Of a stretch of 64,000 nucleotides of DNA, positions 38,091-46,849 are shown in pieces. Within the stretch, counting starts at the first letter, position 1. Each line of letters starts with the position of its first letter. The position numbers and the translations under genes were made by a program. The notes under the pieces were generated by a model. It saw only the letters and a program-made list of their open reading frames with translations. It was not told the DNA's origin and made no database searches. Source of the stretch: Labedella endophytica (GTDB lineage: Bacteria; Actinomycetota; Actinomycetes; Actinomycetales; Microbacteriaceae); the NCBI RefSeq assembly GCF_003990045.1, contig NZ_RZGZ01000004.1:62001-126000 (forward strand), written 5' to 3'.

Positions 38091-39005
38091 TCAGATCGCG
38101 GAGGCGAGGGGCCGGAGGTCGAGGAGGGCGGCGCCGAGGGCGGCCGCCGGCGACTCCGGTGGGAGCAGGCGCACGCGCGAGCTCAGGTCGAGCGAGTCGA
38201 GGAAGGGGGACGTGCGCCCCCACCGCTCGAACGTCTCCCGCAGGGGGCGCATGAGGCGCTCTCCGAGATTGCTGAGTCCCCCGCCGATGATGACGGTCTC
38301 CACGTCCGTGGACAGCAGGAGCACGCGCACGGCCGACGCGACCCCGGTCACGACCGTCTCGCGGACCGCGACGGCGTTCTGCTGTCCGGCCTCTGCGCGC
38401 TCGAAGAGATCCACGGCGGGGAGGGCCGCATCCGTCGGCCAGAGCCGTGCAAGCGCGGAACCGGACGCCATGGTCTCGAGGCAGCCGCGCTGACCGCACG
38501 GGCACAGCGCCCCGGAGGGATCCACGGGGATGTGTCCGATCTCTCCGGCTCCGCCTCGCGCACCGCGCCAGACCCGGCCATCGACGACGAGTCCGGCCGC
38601 GAGTCCGGTGCCGAGGTTGAGGAAGGCGGTGGGGACGTGGAGGTCGAGCAGGTGGGAGGCACCGAGGGCCGCGGCGTTGACGTCGTTCCCGACCACGACG
38701 GGGATCGACAGGCGAGCGCCCAGGATCGCGGCGAGTTCGAGCTCCGCGACACCGATGTTCACCGCGTGGCGCACGCGCCCGGTGAGCTCGTCGACGACAC
38801 CGGGGATGCCCACGCCGATCTGCTCGACCTCACCCGTCGTGGCGCCCACACCGTCGAGCAGATCGCGCACGATCCGTTCGGCGCCGTCGACGACCGCGAC
38901 GTTGCCCCGGCCGGTCGGACGCCGCAGGTGCTGGCGGACGACCAAGGAGTCGTCGACGATGACGGCGTCGGTCTTCGTGCCGCCGATGTCGATACCGATC
39001 CTCAC
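38091..39005 (-). CDS. ROK-family sugar kinase (glucokinase/N-acetylglucosamine kinase type)
   Basis: The 304-residue product has the ROK phosphate loop IGIDIGGTKTDAV at the N terminus and VGNDVNAAALG. The sugar-binding GEIGHIPV and the zinc-binding CPCGQRGCLE near residues 150-160 are present. It lacks an N-terminal helix-turn-helix, so it is a kinase, not a regulator. Position beside a ROK repressor, a sugar ABC transporter and a GH20 hexosaminidase favours an amino-sugar substrate. It starts at GTG 39005 with AAGGAG upstream. An operator-like TTAGT palindrome lies 87 bases upstream. Confidence 0.88.
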   Translation of the reverse strand: MRIGIDIGGTKTDAVIVDDSLVVRQHLRRPTGRGNVAVVDGAERIVRDLLDGVGATTGEVEQIGVGIPGVVDELTGRVRHAVNIGVAELELAAILGARLSIPVVVGNDVNAAALGASHLLDLHVPTAFLNLGTGLAAGLVVDGRVWRGARGGAGEIGHIPVDPSGALCPCGQRGCLETMASGSALARLWPTDAALPAVDLFERAEAGQQNAVAVRETVVTGVASAVRVLLLSTDVETVIIGGGLSNLGERLMRPLRETFERWGRTSPFLDSLDLSSRVRLLPPESPAAALGAALLDLRPLASAI

Positions 39006-39091
39006 GGGCCAGCTCCTTCTTCGTCGTCGTGATGGAGCCCAAGGGTCCCATCGCCTAGCGGTCGGACGCTCGAAGGAGCTCGACCATATAG

Positions 39092-39116
39092 TTAGTAAAC
39101 CTTATAAACACACTAA
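39092..39116. promoter_or_regulatory. Predicted ROK-repressor operator upstream of the ROK kinase
   Basis: TTAGT-N15-ACTAA, a 25-base palindrome by its outer half-sites, has the same geometry as xylose-repressor (XylR, ROK family) operators in Bacillus. The first eight bases TTAGTAAA recur over the promoter of the transporter operon at 43755. Confidence 0.5.
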
Positions 39117-39132
39117 ACGGTGCCGTGCCGAC

Positions 39133-40248
39133 TCAGGAGATCCCGAGTTCGGCCGTGAGGACGAGGGCCGTTGCACCCTGCAGGACCAGGTCGTCGCTGT
39201 CGACTGCTGCGCTCATGCGGAGGTCCCTCGTGACCGATTCCAGCGTGCGCCTCTCGATGGTGCTCCGTGCCTCGGTGAGCATCGGTCCGGCGACGTAGTC
39301 CTCCGGTCCCGCCAGGATCACCGTGTTGACACCCAGAACCGCGATGATCGGCGCGAGCGCGCCGCCGAGAGCGTGTCCGGCCTCGCGGAGGATCGCCTCG
39401 CGGCGATCCGGACCGGCGTCGGCGACGCGGGGTGCGAGGTGAGACACCGAGATCGCCACCTCGAGACAGCCGCGCTGACCGCACGTGCAGAGCTCGCCGT
39501 CCTCGTCGATGACGACGTGACCGATCTCTCCGGCGGTGAACTGGTCGCCCTCGACGAGGGAGCCGCCGATGATGAGGCCGGCTCCTACTCCGTCACCGAA
39601 CATCACGAGCATGAGATTCGTGCCGGCGCCCTCGTGGAACGTGTGGACGGCGAGGGCCGCCGCGTTGGCGTCGTTCGAGACGTGCACGGGGACGTCGAAG
39701 TGCTCCCCGAAGGACGCGCGGAGGTCGAGGTCGACCCACCCGAGGTTCGGCGCCTCGCGCACGACACCGTCCCGGTCGACGACACCCGGGGTGCCGACGC
39801 CGATGCCGAGGACCCGCACGTCGGACGCGGCGATGAGCTCGCCCACGAGGCCGACGGCCTTCGAGATGGCGTCCTCTCCCACCGAACCGGCGAGCGCCAC
39901 CGAGCGACGCTCGAGGATCTCGCCGCGCATGTTCGTGATGGCACCGGTCAGCACGTCCTCGCCAGACAGGTTGAGGCTCACGATGTGGTGCGAGTTCTCA
40001 TCGAGGTTGATGAGCGTGGCCGGCTTGCCGATGCGCGCGTCGACGCGACGGCCGAGATCGAGGAGGAGCCCCTCCGAGCGCAGCTCGCTCACGAGATCGG
40101 ACACCGTCACCGGGGTGAGTCCGGTGGCTCGTGCCAGGTCCGCCCGACTCATCTCGCCGTCGTGGAAGAGGTGCTGAAGGATCAGCGAACGGTTGTTCTG
40201 CCGGTTGTGCGTCGGCAGCGCCTTGCCCGTCACGCGAAGCTGCGCCAT
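39133..40248 (-). CDS. ROK-family transcriptional regulator (NagC/XylR type)
   Basis: The 371-residue product has an N-terminal winged helix-turn-helix (about 15-75: NNRSLILQHLFHDGEMSRAD, LARATGLTPVTVSDLVSELR), followed by a ROK domain. The ROK domain has the zinc motif CTCGQRGCLE and the sugar-binding GEIGHVVI. In NagC and XylR the sugar or sugar phosphate releases the repressor from DNA. It lies downstream of the ABC transporter genes and upstream of the ROK kinase, all on one strand. Candidate operators flank the cluster. Confidence 0.9.
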   Translation of the reverse strand: MAQLRVTGKALPTHNRQNNRSLILQHLFHDGEMSRADLARATGLTPVTVSDLVSELRSEGLLLDLGRRVDARIGKPATLINLDENSHHIVSLNLSGEDVLTGAITNMRGEILERRSVALAGSVGEDAISKAVGLVGELIAASDVRVLGIGVGTPGVVDRDGVVREAPNLGWVDLDLRASFGEHFDVPVHVSNDANAAALAVHTFHEGAGTNLMLVMFGDGVGAGLIIGGSLVEGDQFTAGEIGHVVIDEDGELCTCGQRGCLEVAISVSHLAPRVADAGPDRREAILREAGHALGGALAPIIAVLGVNTVILAGPEDYVAGPMLTEARSTIERRTLESVTRDLRMSAAVDSDDLVLQGATALVLTAELGIS

Positions 40249-40358
40249 GCGGACCCTCCTGTCTCTGTCTGTGACGTTATCCGAAGAACGTGGAATCGGA
40301 CCGGGCGTCTCCGGCCGCCGGAGAACACTACGGCCCCAGTCATCCCTGGGCTGACGGA

Positions 40359-41291
40359 TCAGCCCTTGACCGCCCCGGCGGACATGCCGGAGACGAGGTT
40401 GCGCTGGATGATCATGAAGAACACGACGACGGGGATGGAGAAGAGGGTCGCCCCGGCCATCTGTCCGCCGTAGTCGGTGCCGATCTGGCCGCCGGACGCC
40501 GTGCTGAACGAGGCCAGCCAGACGGGCAGCGTGTAGTGGGCCTGATCCTTCATGAACGTGTACGCGATGATGTAGTCGTTCCAGCTCGCGATGAACGCGA
40601 ACACGCTGCTCGCGATGATCCCGGGCATCACGAGCGGGAAGAGGATCTTCGTGAGGACCTGCCAGGTGGATGCTCCGTCGATGCGGGCGGCCTCGTCGAG
40701 CTCCACGGGGATCGCCAGGAAGAATCCGCGCATGACCCAGATGGAGAAAGGCAGCACTCCCGCGACGTACGCGAACATGAGCCCCCAGTAGGTGTCGAGC
40801 AGATTAAGCGAGTTGAAGATGAGGAACTGCGGGATGAGCAAGGCCGTGCCCGGGAGCATCTGCACGATGAGGAGGAACACCATGATGGTGCGCCGCCCGC
40901 GGAACCGGAAGCGCGAGAGTGCGGCGGCGGCGAAGAGACCGAGCACGATCGAGAAGATCACGGCCCCCGCCACGACGATGACCGAGTTCTGCAGGTACAC
41001 GAGGAAGTTGCCCTGACCGACCGCCCGGAAGAAGTTGTCGAGCGTGGGGTTCTGCGGCAGGAAGTGCGGAGTGGAGCTGAGCATCTCCGACTGCGGTTTG
41101 AACGCCGTGTTGACCATCCAGTAGACGGGGAACGCCCACAGCACGCAGAACACCGCGGCGATCGCGCAGCTGATCCACGGGATCCGGCGCAGGCGCCGCG
41201 AGACGTGTGATCGGGAGCGGCTCGCTCCGGCGGCGCGATCGGCCGGGCGCGCCGCGGCCGATCGCGTGGTGGAGGGGGTCGAGGTCGTCAT
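40359..41291 (-). CDS. Carbohydrate ABC transporter permease (MalG type)
   Basis: The 310-residue product has six predicted membrane helices and the EAA loop ELDEAARIDGASTWQVLTKI, where ABC permeases contact the ATPase. A basic, Ser/Thr/Ala-rich cytoplasmic N terminus (about 40 residues) precedes helix 1. ATG 41291 is chosen; the longer frame extending to 42164 is a shadow of the other permease gene. It overlaps neither neighbour but lies 2 bases from the first permease stop, so the two are co-translated. No ATPase gene is in the cluster, so a shared MsiK-like ATPase is implied. Confidence 0.92.
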   Translation of the reverse strand: MTTSTPSTTRSAAARPADRAAGASRSRSHVSRRLRRIPWISCAIAAVFCVLWAFPVYWMVNTAFKPQSEMLSSTPHFLPQNPTLDNFFRAVGQGNFLVYLQNSVIVVAGAVIFSIVLGLFAAAALSRFRFRGRRTIMVFLLIVQMLPGTALLIPQFLIFNSLNLLDTYWGLMFAYVAGVLPFSIWVMRGFFLAIPVELDEAARIDGASTWQVLTKILFPLVMPGIIASSVFAFIASWNDYIIAYTFMKDQAHYTLPVWLASFSTASGGQIGTDYGGQMAGATLFSIPVVVFFMIIQRNLVSGMSAGAVKG

Positions 41292-41293
41292 GG

Positions 41294-42259
41294 TCACAGC
41301 TCCTCCCCGGAGCGAACGAGGTTGCGGATGTAGAGCACGCTCAGCACGAGCAGGATCGCGGTAGAGGCGACGGCGATCGCCGAGCCCGCACCGATCTGCA
41401 CGTTGCCGGAGAACGCCGTGGTGTAGGTGAACACGCCGAGGGTCGACGTCGCTCGGTCGGGTCCTCCGGCGGAGACGAGCCAGATCTGGTTGAAGACGTT
41501 GAAGTCCCAGATGATCGAGAGCATCGTGACGAGGAGCATCGTGGGCTTGAGCGCGGGGAGGACCACGACGCGGTAGACGGAGAACTCGGAGGCGCCGTCG
41601 AGGCGGGCCGCCTCCTTGCGTTCGAGCGGCACCTGCGTCTCCGCCGCGTAGAGCGTGAGGGCGATGAAGGGCACGGCCTGCCAGACGACGAGCAGCCAGA
41701 TGCAGACCCAGGCCAGTTGCGGGTCCGCGGCCCAGTTGACGCTCGTGATGTCGCCGACGACGCCCGTCTGCGTCACGAGCCAGTTCACCACTCCGTACTG
41801 CGGCTGGAACAACCACTTCCAGATGAGCGACGACGCGACGTTGGGCATGGCCCAGGCGAGGATGAGGACGACGGTGACGACGTAGCGCATCACCGTGGGC
41901 AGCCGCGTCATGAGGTGGGACATGCCGGCGCCGATGAGCACGCTGCCTCCGACGAGCGTCGCCGTGAAGACCACGGTGCGCAGGAGCGAGAGCCAGAACT
42001 CGGAGTCCGACAGGATCGCCGCGTACTGGTCGACTCCGACCACCGAGTACTCGCCCGTGAAGAGCGTGCGCTGGTCGTAGTCGGTGAACGAGATGTAGAC
42101 GAGGAAGACGATGGGCGCGATCGTCACGCACAGGAGCACGAGGCCGGCCGGCGACAGGAGCCACAGCGGCGCGAGGGACGGGCGCGTCGATCGGGGGAGC
42201 CGACCGCGGGGCGATCCCGCGGGACGACGAGGCGGTGCGGGCGCGAGCGAGGTGACCAT
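41294..42259 (-). CDS. Carbohydrate ABC transporter permease (MalF type)
   Basis: The 321-residue product has six membrane helices after a Pro/Arg-rich N terminus, with the EAA loop ERKEAARLDGASEFSVYRVV. ATG 42259 gives MVTSLAPAPPRRP; the upstream ATG at 42316 would add 19 residues and overlap the binding-protein gene end less plausibly. It pairs with the MalG-type permease that follows 2 bases later. The binding protein precedes it by 73 bases. Confidence 0.92.
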   Translation of the reverse strand: MVTSLAPAPPRRPAGSPRGRLPRSTRPSLAPLWLLSPAGLVLLCVTIAPIVFLVYISFTDYDQRTLFTGEYSVVGVDQYAAILSDSEFWLSLLRTVVFTATLVGGSVLIGAGMSHLMTRLPTVMRYVVTVVLILAWAMPNVASSLIWKWLFQPQYGVVNWLVTQTGVVGDITSVNWAADPQLAWVCIWLLVVWQAVPFIALTLYAAETQVPLERKEAARLDGASEFSVYRVVVLPALKPTMLLVTMLSIIWDFNVFNQIWLVSAGGPDRATSTLGVFTYTTAFSGNVQIGAGSAIAVASTAILLVLSVLYIRNLVRSGEEL

Positions 42260-42332
42260 GGGTTCGCCTTTCGAGCGTCGGAGGGGGGCATCGGTACCGC
42301 GCGCTGTGCGCGGCACCGATGCCCGGCGGGCG

Positions 42333-43628
42333 CTACTCGCCGTTGAGGGTCTGGTCCGCTGCCGTGTCGAAGGACTCGGCGGCGTCCTCGACGCTCTGGG
42401 AGCCGGATGCGATCGAGGAGAAGAGGCCCTCGACGTCCTTGTTGCTCTCGATGGTCGTCCAGTTGGGGTTCGGCGGGGTGGCCTTGGAGTTGAGGGCGGC
42501 GTCGAAGAAGCCCTTCTTCACGTCGCTCAGGGTGGCCTGGGCGGCCTCGATGCCCTCGGAGCTGTTCGGGATCCAGCCGTCGACGCCGTAGACGTAGTCC
42601 TCCTGGATCTCGGGGCTCGCCGCGATCTTCACCCATTCGAGCGCGAGCTCGGAGTTCTGCGACTTGGCCGGGATGGCCCAGTTCGAGCCGCCGAGCATGA
42701 CCGGCTGCGTGTCACCGGAGAGGCCCGGCATCGGGAAGGTACCGAGGTCGTCCTCGGTCATCTCCGGGTTGGCCGTGAGGATGCCGGAGACGTTCGTGTT
42801 GAGGATCGCCGAGGTCTTGCCGTCCGCGAAGATCTGGTTCTGGTTGGGCTCCAGGGTGTTGAGGGTCGCCGAGGCGGCCGACGAGTAGCTCGTCTGGAAC
42901 TCCTTGAACGCCTCGAGTCCCTCGATCGCTTCGGGGCTTCCGAAGCCGGAGGTCCACTCGTCGCCGTCCTGCTCCGCGATCTCTCCGCCGGCGTCCCATA
43001 CGAACTGCAGCCCGCCGAACCAGTACTGGCCGGGCAGATAGAAGGCCGAGAAGTCGGAGGTGTCGGCGTTCGCCGCCTTCACCTTGTCGAGGGCGGCCGT
43101 GAGCTCCTCGTACGTGGTGGGCACGGCGGTCACGCCAGCGTCGGCCCACATCTGCTTGTTGTAGATGACGGCGCGCGCACCGGCGAATCCGGGGACGGCG
43201 TAGAGCTGGCCGTCGATCGTCGCGGGATCGACGAGGCCGTCGAGCCAGGTATGACCCTGCGCGAGGTCATCCGCCTGATCGGTCAGGTCGAGGAGACCGC
43301 CGTTGGCCGCGTAGCTCGCGACCTGGGTGTTGCCGACGTCGAGGATATCGGGTGGCGTGTTGGTGGCGAGGGCCGTCGAGATCTTCGTCGTGATGCCGTC
43401 CCAGGTCTGCACCTGCACGTCGACCTCGGCGCCCGTGGCCTCGGTGAACTCGGCGTTGATGGCGTCGAGCGTCTCCGGGGTGTAGTCCCCGTCCATCGCC
43501 CAGACGGTGATGGTCTCGTCACCGCCGCCCGACGCTCCGTCGGAGCCTCCGCCGCTCGAGCAGGCGGACAGGACGAGCAGGCTCGCGACGCTGAAGGCGC
43601 CGACGACCGCGATTTTCTTGATGGCCAC
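42333..43628 (-). CDS. Sugar ABC transporter substrate-binding lipoprotein (family 1)
   Basis: The 431-residue extracytoplasmic binding protein starts at GTG 43628, preceded by GAGGAGAAC. It has a lipoprotein signal ending VLSACSSGG (Cys near residue 22). The family-1 fold shows ETITVWAMDGDYTPETLDAI and LPGQYWFGGLQFVWDAGGEI, plus the C-terminal DVKKGFFDAALNSK. GlcNAc- or chitobiose-binding proteins such as NgcE and DasA belong to this broad group, but specificity is inferred from the neighbouring hexosaminidase. A strong promoter and operator candidate lie 130 bases upstream. Confidence 0.9.
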   Translation of the reverse strand: MAIKKIAVVGAFSVASLLVLSACSSGGGSDGASGGGDETITVWAMDGDYTPETLDAINAEFTEATGAEVDVQVQTWDGITTKISTALATNTPPDILDVGNTQVASYAANGGLLDLTDQADDLAQGHTWLDGLVDPATIDGQLYAVPGFAGARAVIYNKQMWADAGVTAVPTTYEELTAALDKVKAANADTSDFSAFYLPGQYWFGGLQFVWDAGGEIAEQDGDEWTSGFGSPEAIEGLEAFKEFQTSYSSAASATLNTLEPNQNQIFADGKTSAILNTNVSGILTANPEMTEDDLGTFPMPGLSGDTQPVMLGGSNWAIPAKSQNSELALEWVKIAASPEIQEDYVYGVDGWIPNSSEGIEAAQATLSDVKKGFFDAALNSKATPPNPNWTTIESNKDVEGLFSSIASGSQSVEDAAESFDTAADQTLNGE

Positions 43629-43754
43629 TGTGTTCTCCTCTGTGATGGAACAGACGGTGATGTTCGGGGTGGATCGACTGCGTTCCCGATCCGGGCGGCG
43701 AGATGACACACTGCGGTTGTGGCCGCGACCTCGCGCCGTTGCTCGGTGGTTGGT

Positions 43755-43785
43755 TTAGTAAAGAAGGCTTGCGAACAAATGTCAA
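43755..43785 (-). promoter_or_regulatory. Predicted promoter and ROK operator of the sugar transporter operon
   Basis: On the minus strand TTGACA (43785-43780) and TTTACT (43762-43757) are separated by 17 bases. The -10 lies inside TTAGTAAA (43755-43762), the left half of a 25-base element with right half ACAAA, similar to the site at 39092. A repressor here would cover the -10 and spacer. Confidence 0.6.
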
Positions 43786-43872
43786 GACCGGTTCACTGGG
43801 TGTAACAACAACGAAACAACGGCGTCATCCTGCACTCGCGAACCCGACCTCCCGTCGGCCGAAAGGAACACC

Positions 43873-45492
43873 ATGATCGCTCTCGTCCCCCGCCCCACGC
43901 GTCTCGAATCCCGTTCCGGTGTCTTCGAGGTGACGGGCGATACACGCATCGCAGCCGACGGCGAGCTGCGGGGACCCGCGGCATTCCTGCGTAGCGTCCT
44001 CACGACCTCGACGGGTCTCGCGCTCGACGCGGCGACGGACGACGAAGCGCCCACGATCCGTTTCGCCGTGGACCCCTCCCTCGCGGAGGAGGGCTACCGG
44101 CTCGAGGTGGAGCCGACGGGTGTGGTCATCTCGGCCGCTGGCGACCGGGGCGGCTACTGGGGGGCGCAGTCGTTCCTTCAGCTGCTCCCGGACGCCGTCT
44201 ACCGCGCGGCCACCGTGTCCGGCGTCGCGTGGACGGCCCCCGCGGTGCTCGTCGAGGACGCCCCGGCATTCGGCTGGCGCGGCGCGATGCTCGACGTGGC
44301 CCGGCACTTCGTGCCGACGCGCGAGGTGCTGCGCTTCATCGACCTGCTCGCCATGCACCGTCTCAACACGCTCCACCTCCACCTGACCGATGACCAGGGC
44401 TGGCGGATCGAGATCCGCCGGTACCCGCTGCTCACGGAGGTCGGCGGGTGGCGACCGGAGTCTCAGGTCGGCGCCGGACCCACCGCGACGATGGACGGAC
44501 GCCCCCACGGTGGCTTCTACACGCAGGACGACATCCGGGAGATCGTCGCCTATGCGACGGCGCGCGGAGTGACGGTCGTGCCGGAGATCGAGCTGCCCGG
44601 CCACGCGCAGGCCGCCATCGCCGCCTACCCGGAGCTGGGTGTCACCACGGAACGGCTCCAGCCGTGGACGGAGTGGGGCATCAATACGAACGTCTTCAAC
44701 GTGGAGGAGAGCACGATCGAGTTCTTCCGCAACGTGTTCGACGAGGTCGTCGAACTGTTCCCCTCCCCCTTCATCCACGTGGGCGGCGACGAGTGCCCGA
44801 AGGACCAGTGGCGGGCCGACCCGCGCACGCAGGAGCTCATGCGCGAGCGCGGCCTCGCCGACGAGCACGCACTGCAGAGCTGGTTCATCGGCCGCATCGA
44901 CGAGCACCTCACCTCCCGCGGCCGCCGACTGTTCGGGTGGGACGAGATCCTCGAGGGCGGGCTCGCCCCCGGTGCCACCGTGCTGTCGTGGCGCGGCCGG
45001 GCCGGAGCGGTCGCGGCGGCTCGGGCCGGGCACGACGTGATCATGTGCCCGGAGGACACGGTGTACCTCGACTACCGCCAGGCCGACGGTCCCGACGAGC
45101 CCATCCCCGTGGCGACGGTCACGACCGTCGCCGACGTGTACGCCTTCGATCCGATCCCCGCGGAGCTGACCGCGGAGCAGGCGGCGCACGTGCTCGGCGG
45201 CCAGGGCAATCTGTGGAGCGAACACGCCGACTCCCCGCGCACCCTCGACTACCTGGCCTTCCCGCGGCTGTGTGCGCTCGCCGAGGCGCTCTGGACCGGC
45301 GGCGAGCGCGACTTCGAGGAGTTCGAGCCGCGCCTCACGGCCCACCTCGGCCGCCTGAACGCGCGCGGTGTCGAGTACCGCCGCGCCGACGGGCCGCGGC
45401 CGTGGCAGCGTCGCCCGGGCATTCCCGGTCGCCCGGCGGATCGAGAAGAGACCGCAGCGCATGTCGCGTCCCTCACGGCCGACATCGCCTGA
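43873..45492 (+). CDS. Beta-N-acetylhexosaminidase (GH20 family)
   Basis: The 539-residue enzyme removes terminal N-acetylhexosamine from chitooligosaccharides or similar glycans. An N-terminal GH20b-like domain (about 1-125) precedes the barrel, whose catalytic Asp306-Glu307 pair sits in HVGGDECPK. HLHLTDDQGWRIEI and VPEIELPGHAQAA are further hallmarks. No signal peptide is visible, so it probably acts in the cytoplasm on imported oligosaccharides. It diverges from the transporter operon across a 244-base control region. Confidence 0.93.
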   Translation: MIALVPRPTRLESRSGVFEVTGDTRIAADGELRGPAAFLRSVLTTSTGLALDAATDDEAPTIRFAVDPSLAEEGYRLEVEPTGVVISAAGDRGGYWGAQSFLQLLPDAVYRAATVSGVAWTAPAVLVEDAPAFGWRGAMLDVARHFVPTREVLRFIDLLAMHRLNTLHLHLTDDQGWRIEIRRYPLLTEVGGWRPESQVGAGPTATMDGRPHGGFYTQDDIREIVAYATARGVTVVPEIELPGHAQAAIAAYPELGVTTERLQPWTEWGINTNVFNVEESTIEFFRNVFDEVVELFPSPFIHVGGDECPKDQWRADPRTQELMRERGLADEHALQSWFIGRIDEHLTSRGRRLFGWDEILEGGLAPGATVLSWRGRAGAVAAARAGHDVIMCPEDTVYLDYRQADGPDEPIPVATVTTVADVYAFDPIPAELTAEQAAHVLGGQGNLWSEHADSPRTLDYLAFPRLCALAEALWTGGERDFEEFEPRLTAHLGRLNARGVEYRRADGPRPWQRRPGIPGRPADREETAAHVASLTADIA

Positions 45493-45581
45493 GGGCGGGA
45501 GGTCGAGCCGGGGCGACCGGCCGGTGTGGGCGATCACGACCTATGACACGGAGACGGCCGCCCTGTCGATGCCGACCGGCG

Positions 45582-45597
45582 GGTGATCAGAATCACC
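45582..45597. terminator. Hairpin downstream of the GH20 gene
   Basis: GGTGAT-CAGA-ATCACC, 6-bp perfect arms, about 90 bases after the GH20 stop and 120 before the next start. It may end the GH20 transcript; GC-rich flanks extend it weakly. Confidence 0.35.
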
Positions 45598-45717
45598 GAC
45601 GGCTGATCCGGCGGTGACTGTTCGCCTGCTGTTCGGACACCTCGGCGGGCGAGCGCGGTCCGCGCGGAGTACCTTCGAGGCAGATGAGGACGGCAGGCTC
45701 TGTCAGGAGGCGATCCG

Positions 45718-46638
45718 ATGCCGAAGACGCTCACGGAACGAACGGATCTCGCGCCGGCGGGTGGGGGTCCCGGCCGCCCTCCGGTCGCGAAGCGCGTCGG
45801 GCCGGCGGTCGTGGTCCTCGCGATCGTGGGATGCCTGGCGGGCGTCGTCGTGCTGTTCGGGTGGATGGTCGACGAGACGCACTTCGATCGTCCGTGTCAG
45901 CAGTTCGACGCCTTCGAGGCGGAGGTGGAGGATCTCCCCGGCGTCGTGAGCGTCGACAACGAGCGGTGGGTCGAGGCACCCGCGTTCTCGAACCCGACGT
46001 CGTGGATGTCCGTCGCGGTCGACCAGACCGGACTCCCCGGCGTGCTCGAGGCGGCCTGTGCGACCGACTATCCCGACCCCATGACGTGGTCGATCACCGT
46101 GAGGACGGCCGCGGCGACCGAGGTGTCGGTGCACACCGACCCGGAGGAACGGACCACGGTCGTCGACGGTGCGCGGTGCCCCGAATTCGGCTTCGACGTG
46201 GCGCGTATGGTCGACGAGCTCGACCGGGTCGCTCCGGGCCTCGCGATTCAGCCGGCGATCTGGGAGGACGACCGATTCGCGCTCGTCGAGGTCGAGGAGG
46301 TCACCGCCGGGTTCACCCACCTCCTGCCGGTCGTCGAGCACGCCGACGACCTGCTCGCCGCAGCCGGTCTCGGATCGGACGACGTCGTGGAGATCAATTC
46401 GGCGAGCCTCATCATCGCCGTCCAGCCCGGTGAGAGCGACCGGTACCTCGCGCTGCTCACCGAACTCGACGATGTCTACGCGGTACGGAGTTTCTGGGCC
46501 GACGGCGGCGGCGCGGCGAGTGACGGAACCGAGGAGGTGCAGGTCGTCGCACCGCTCGAGCACCACGCGGCGATCGAGGACATCATCCGATCGTCCGGGC
46601 TGCACATCGCCGACACCCCGATCCGGTTCATCGAGTAA
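45718..46638 (+). CDS. Membrane-anchored hypothetical protein (306 aa)
   Basis: I do not recognise the family. The product has a Pro/Gly-rich cytoplasmic start (about 1-25), a single hydrophobic helix (about 28-50, VGPAVVVLAIVGCLAGVVVL), and an acidic extracellular domain of about 250 residues with four Cys (FDRPCQQF, LEAACATDY, GARCPEF among them) that could form disulfides. ATG 45718 follows GAGGCGATCCG. It lies between the GH20 gene and the convergent murJ. Confidence 0.7.
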   Translation: MPKTLTERTDLAPAGGGPGRPPVAKRVGPAVVVLAIVGCLAGVVVLFGWMVDETHFDRPCQQFDAFEAEVEDLPGVVSVDNERWVEAPAFSNPTSWMSVAVDQTGLPGVLEAACATDYPDPMTWSITVRTAAATEVSVHTDPEERTTVVDGARCPEFGFDVARMVDELDRVAPGLAIQPAIWEDDRFALVEVEEVTAGFTHLLPVVEHADDLLAAAGLGSDDVVEINSASLIIAVQPGESDRYLALLTELDDVYAVRSFWADGGGAASDGTEEVQVVAPLEHHAAIEDIIRSSGLHIADTPIRFIE

Positions 46639-46701
46639 GGGGGGCAGTGGCCGGTCGCTCTGGAGGGGCGGTGAAGCGGCGAGAGCCGGCTCGGCCCGTT
46701 C

Positions 46702-46741
46702 GATGAATGCATCACCGGCGTCGTCGCGCGATGAATTCATC
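46702..46741. repeat. Pair of 12-bp palindromes between the 306-aa gene and murJ
   Basis: GATGAATGCATC (46702-46713) and perfect palindrome GATGAATTCATC (46730-46741) differ at one base, with centres 28 bases apart. They lie between two convergent 3' ends, so no promoter is expected; purpose unknown. Confidence 0.4.
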
Positions 46742-46849
46742 GGCCTGACCACGGGAAGCCCTCCTCGTTCCGGAGTCGGGCCGTCGAGGCGTACCTCACG
46801 AGGGAATGGCCGCGCGCGGACTGACCGCAGTCGGCTGGTCAGTCCCCGC

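Noticed and set aside
40359-42164. 601-codon fused permease
   Set aside because: The first half is an out-of-frame shadow of the MalF-type permease; the real MalG-type gene starts at 41291.
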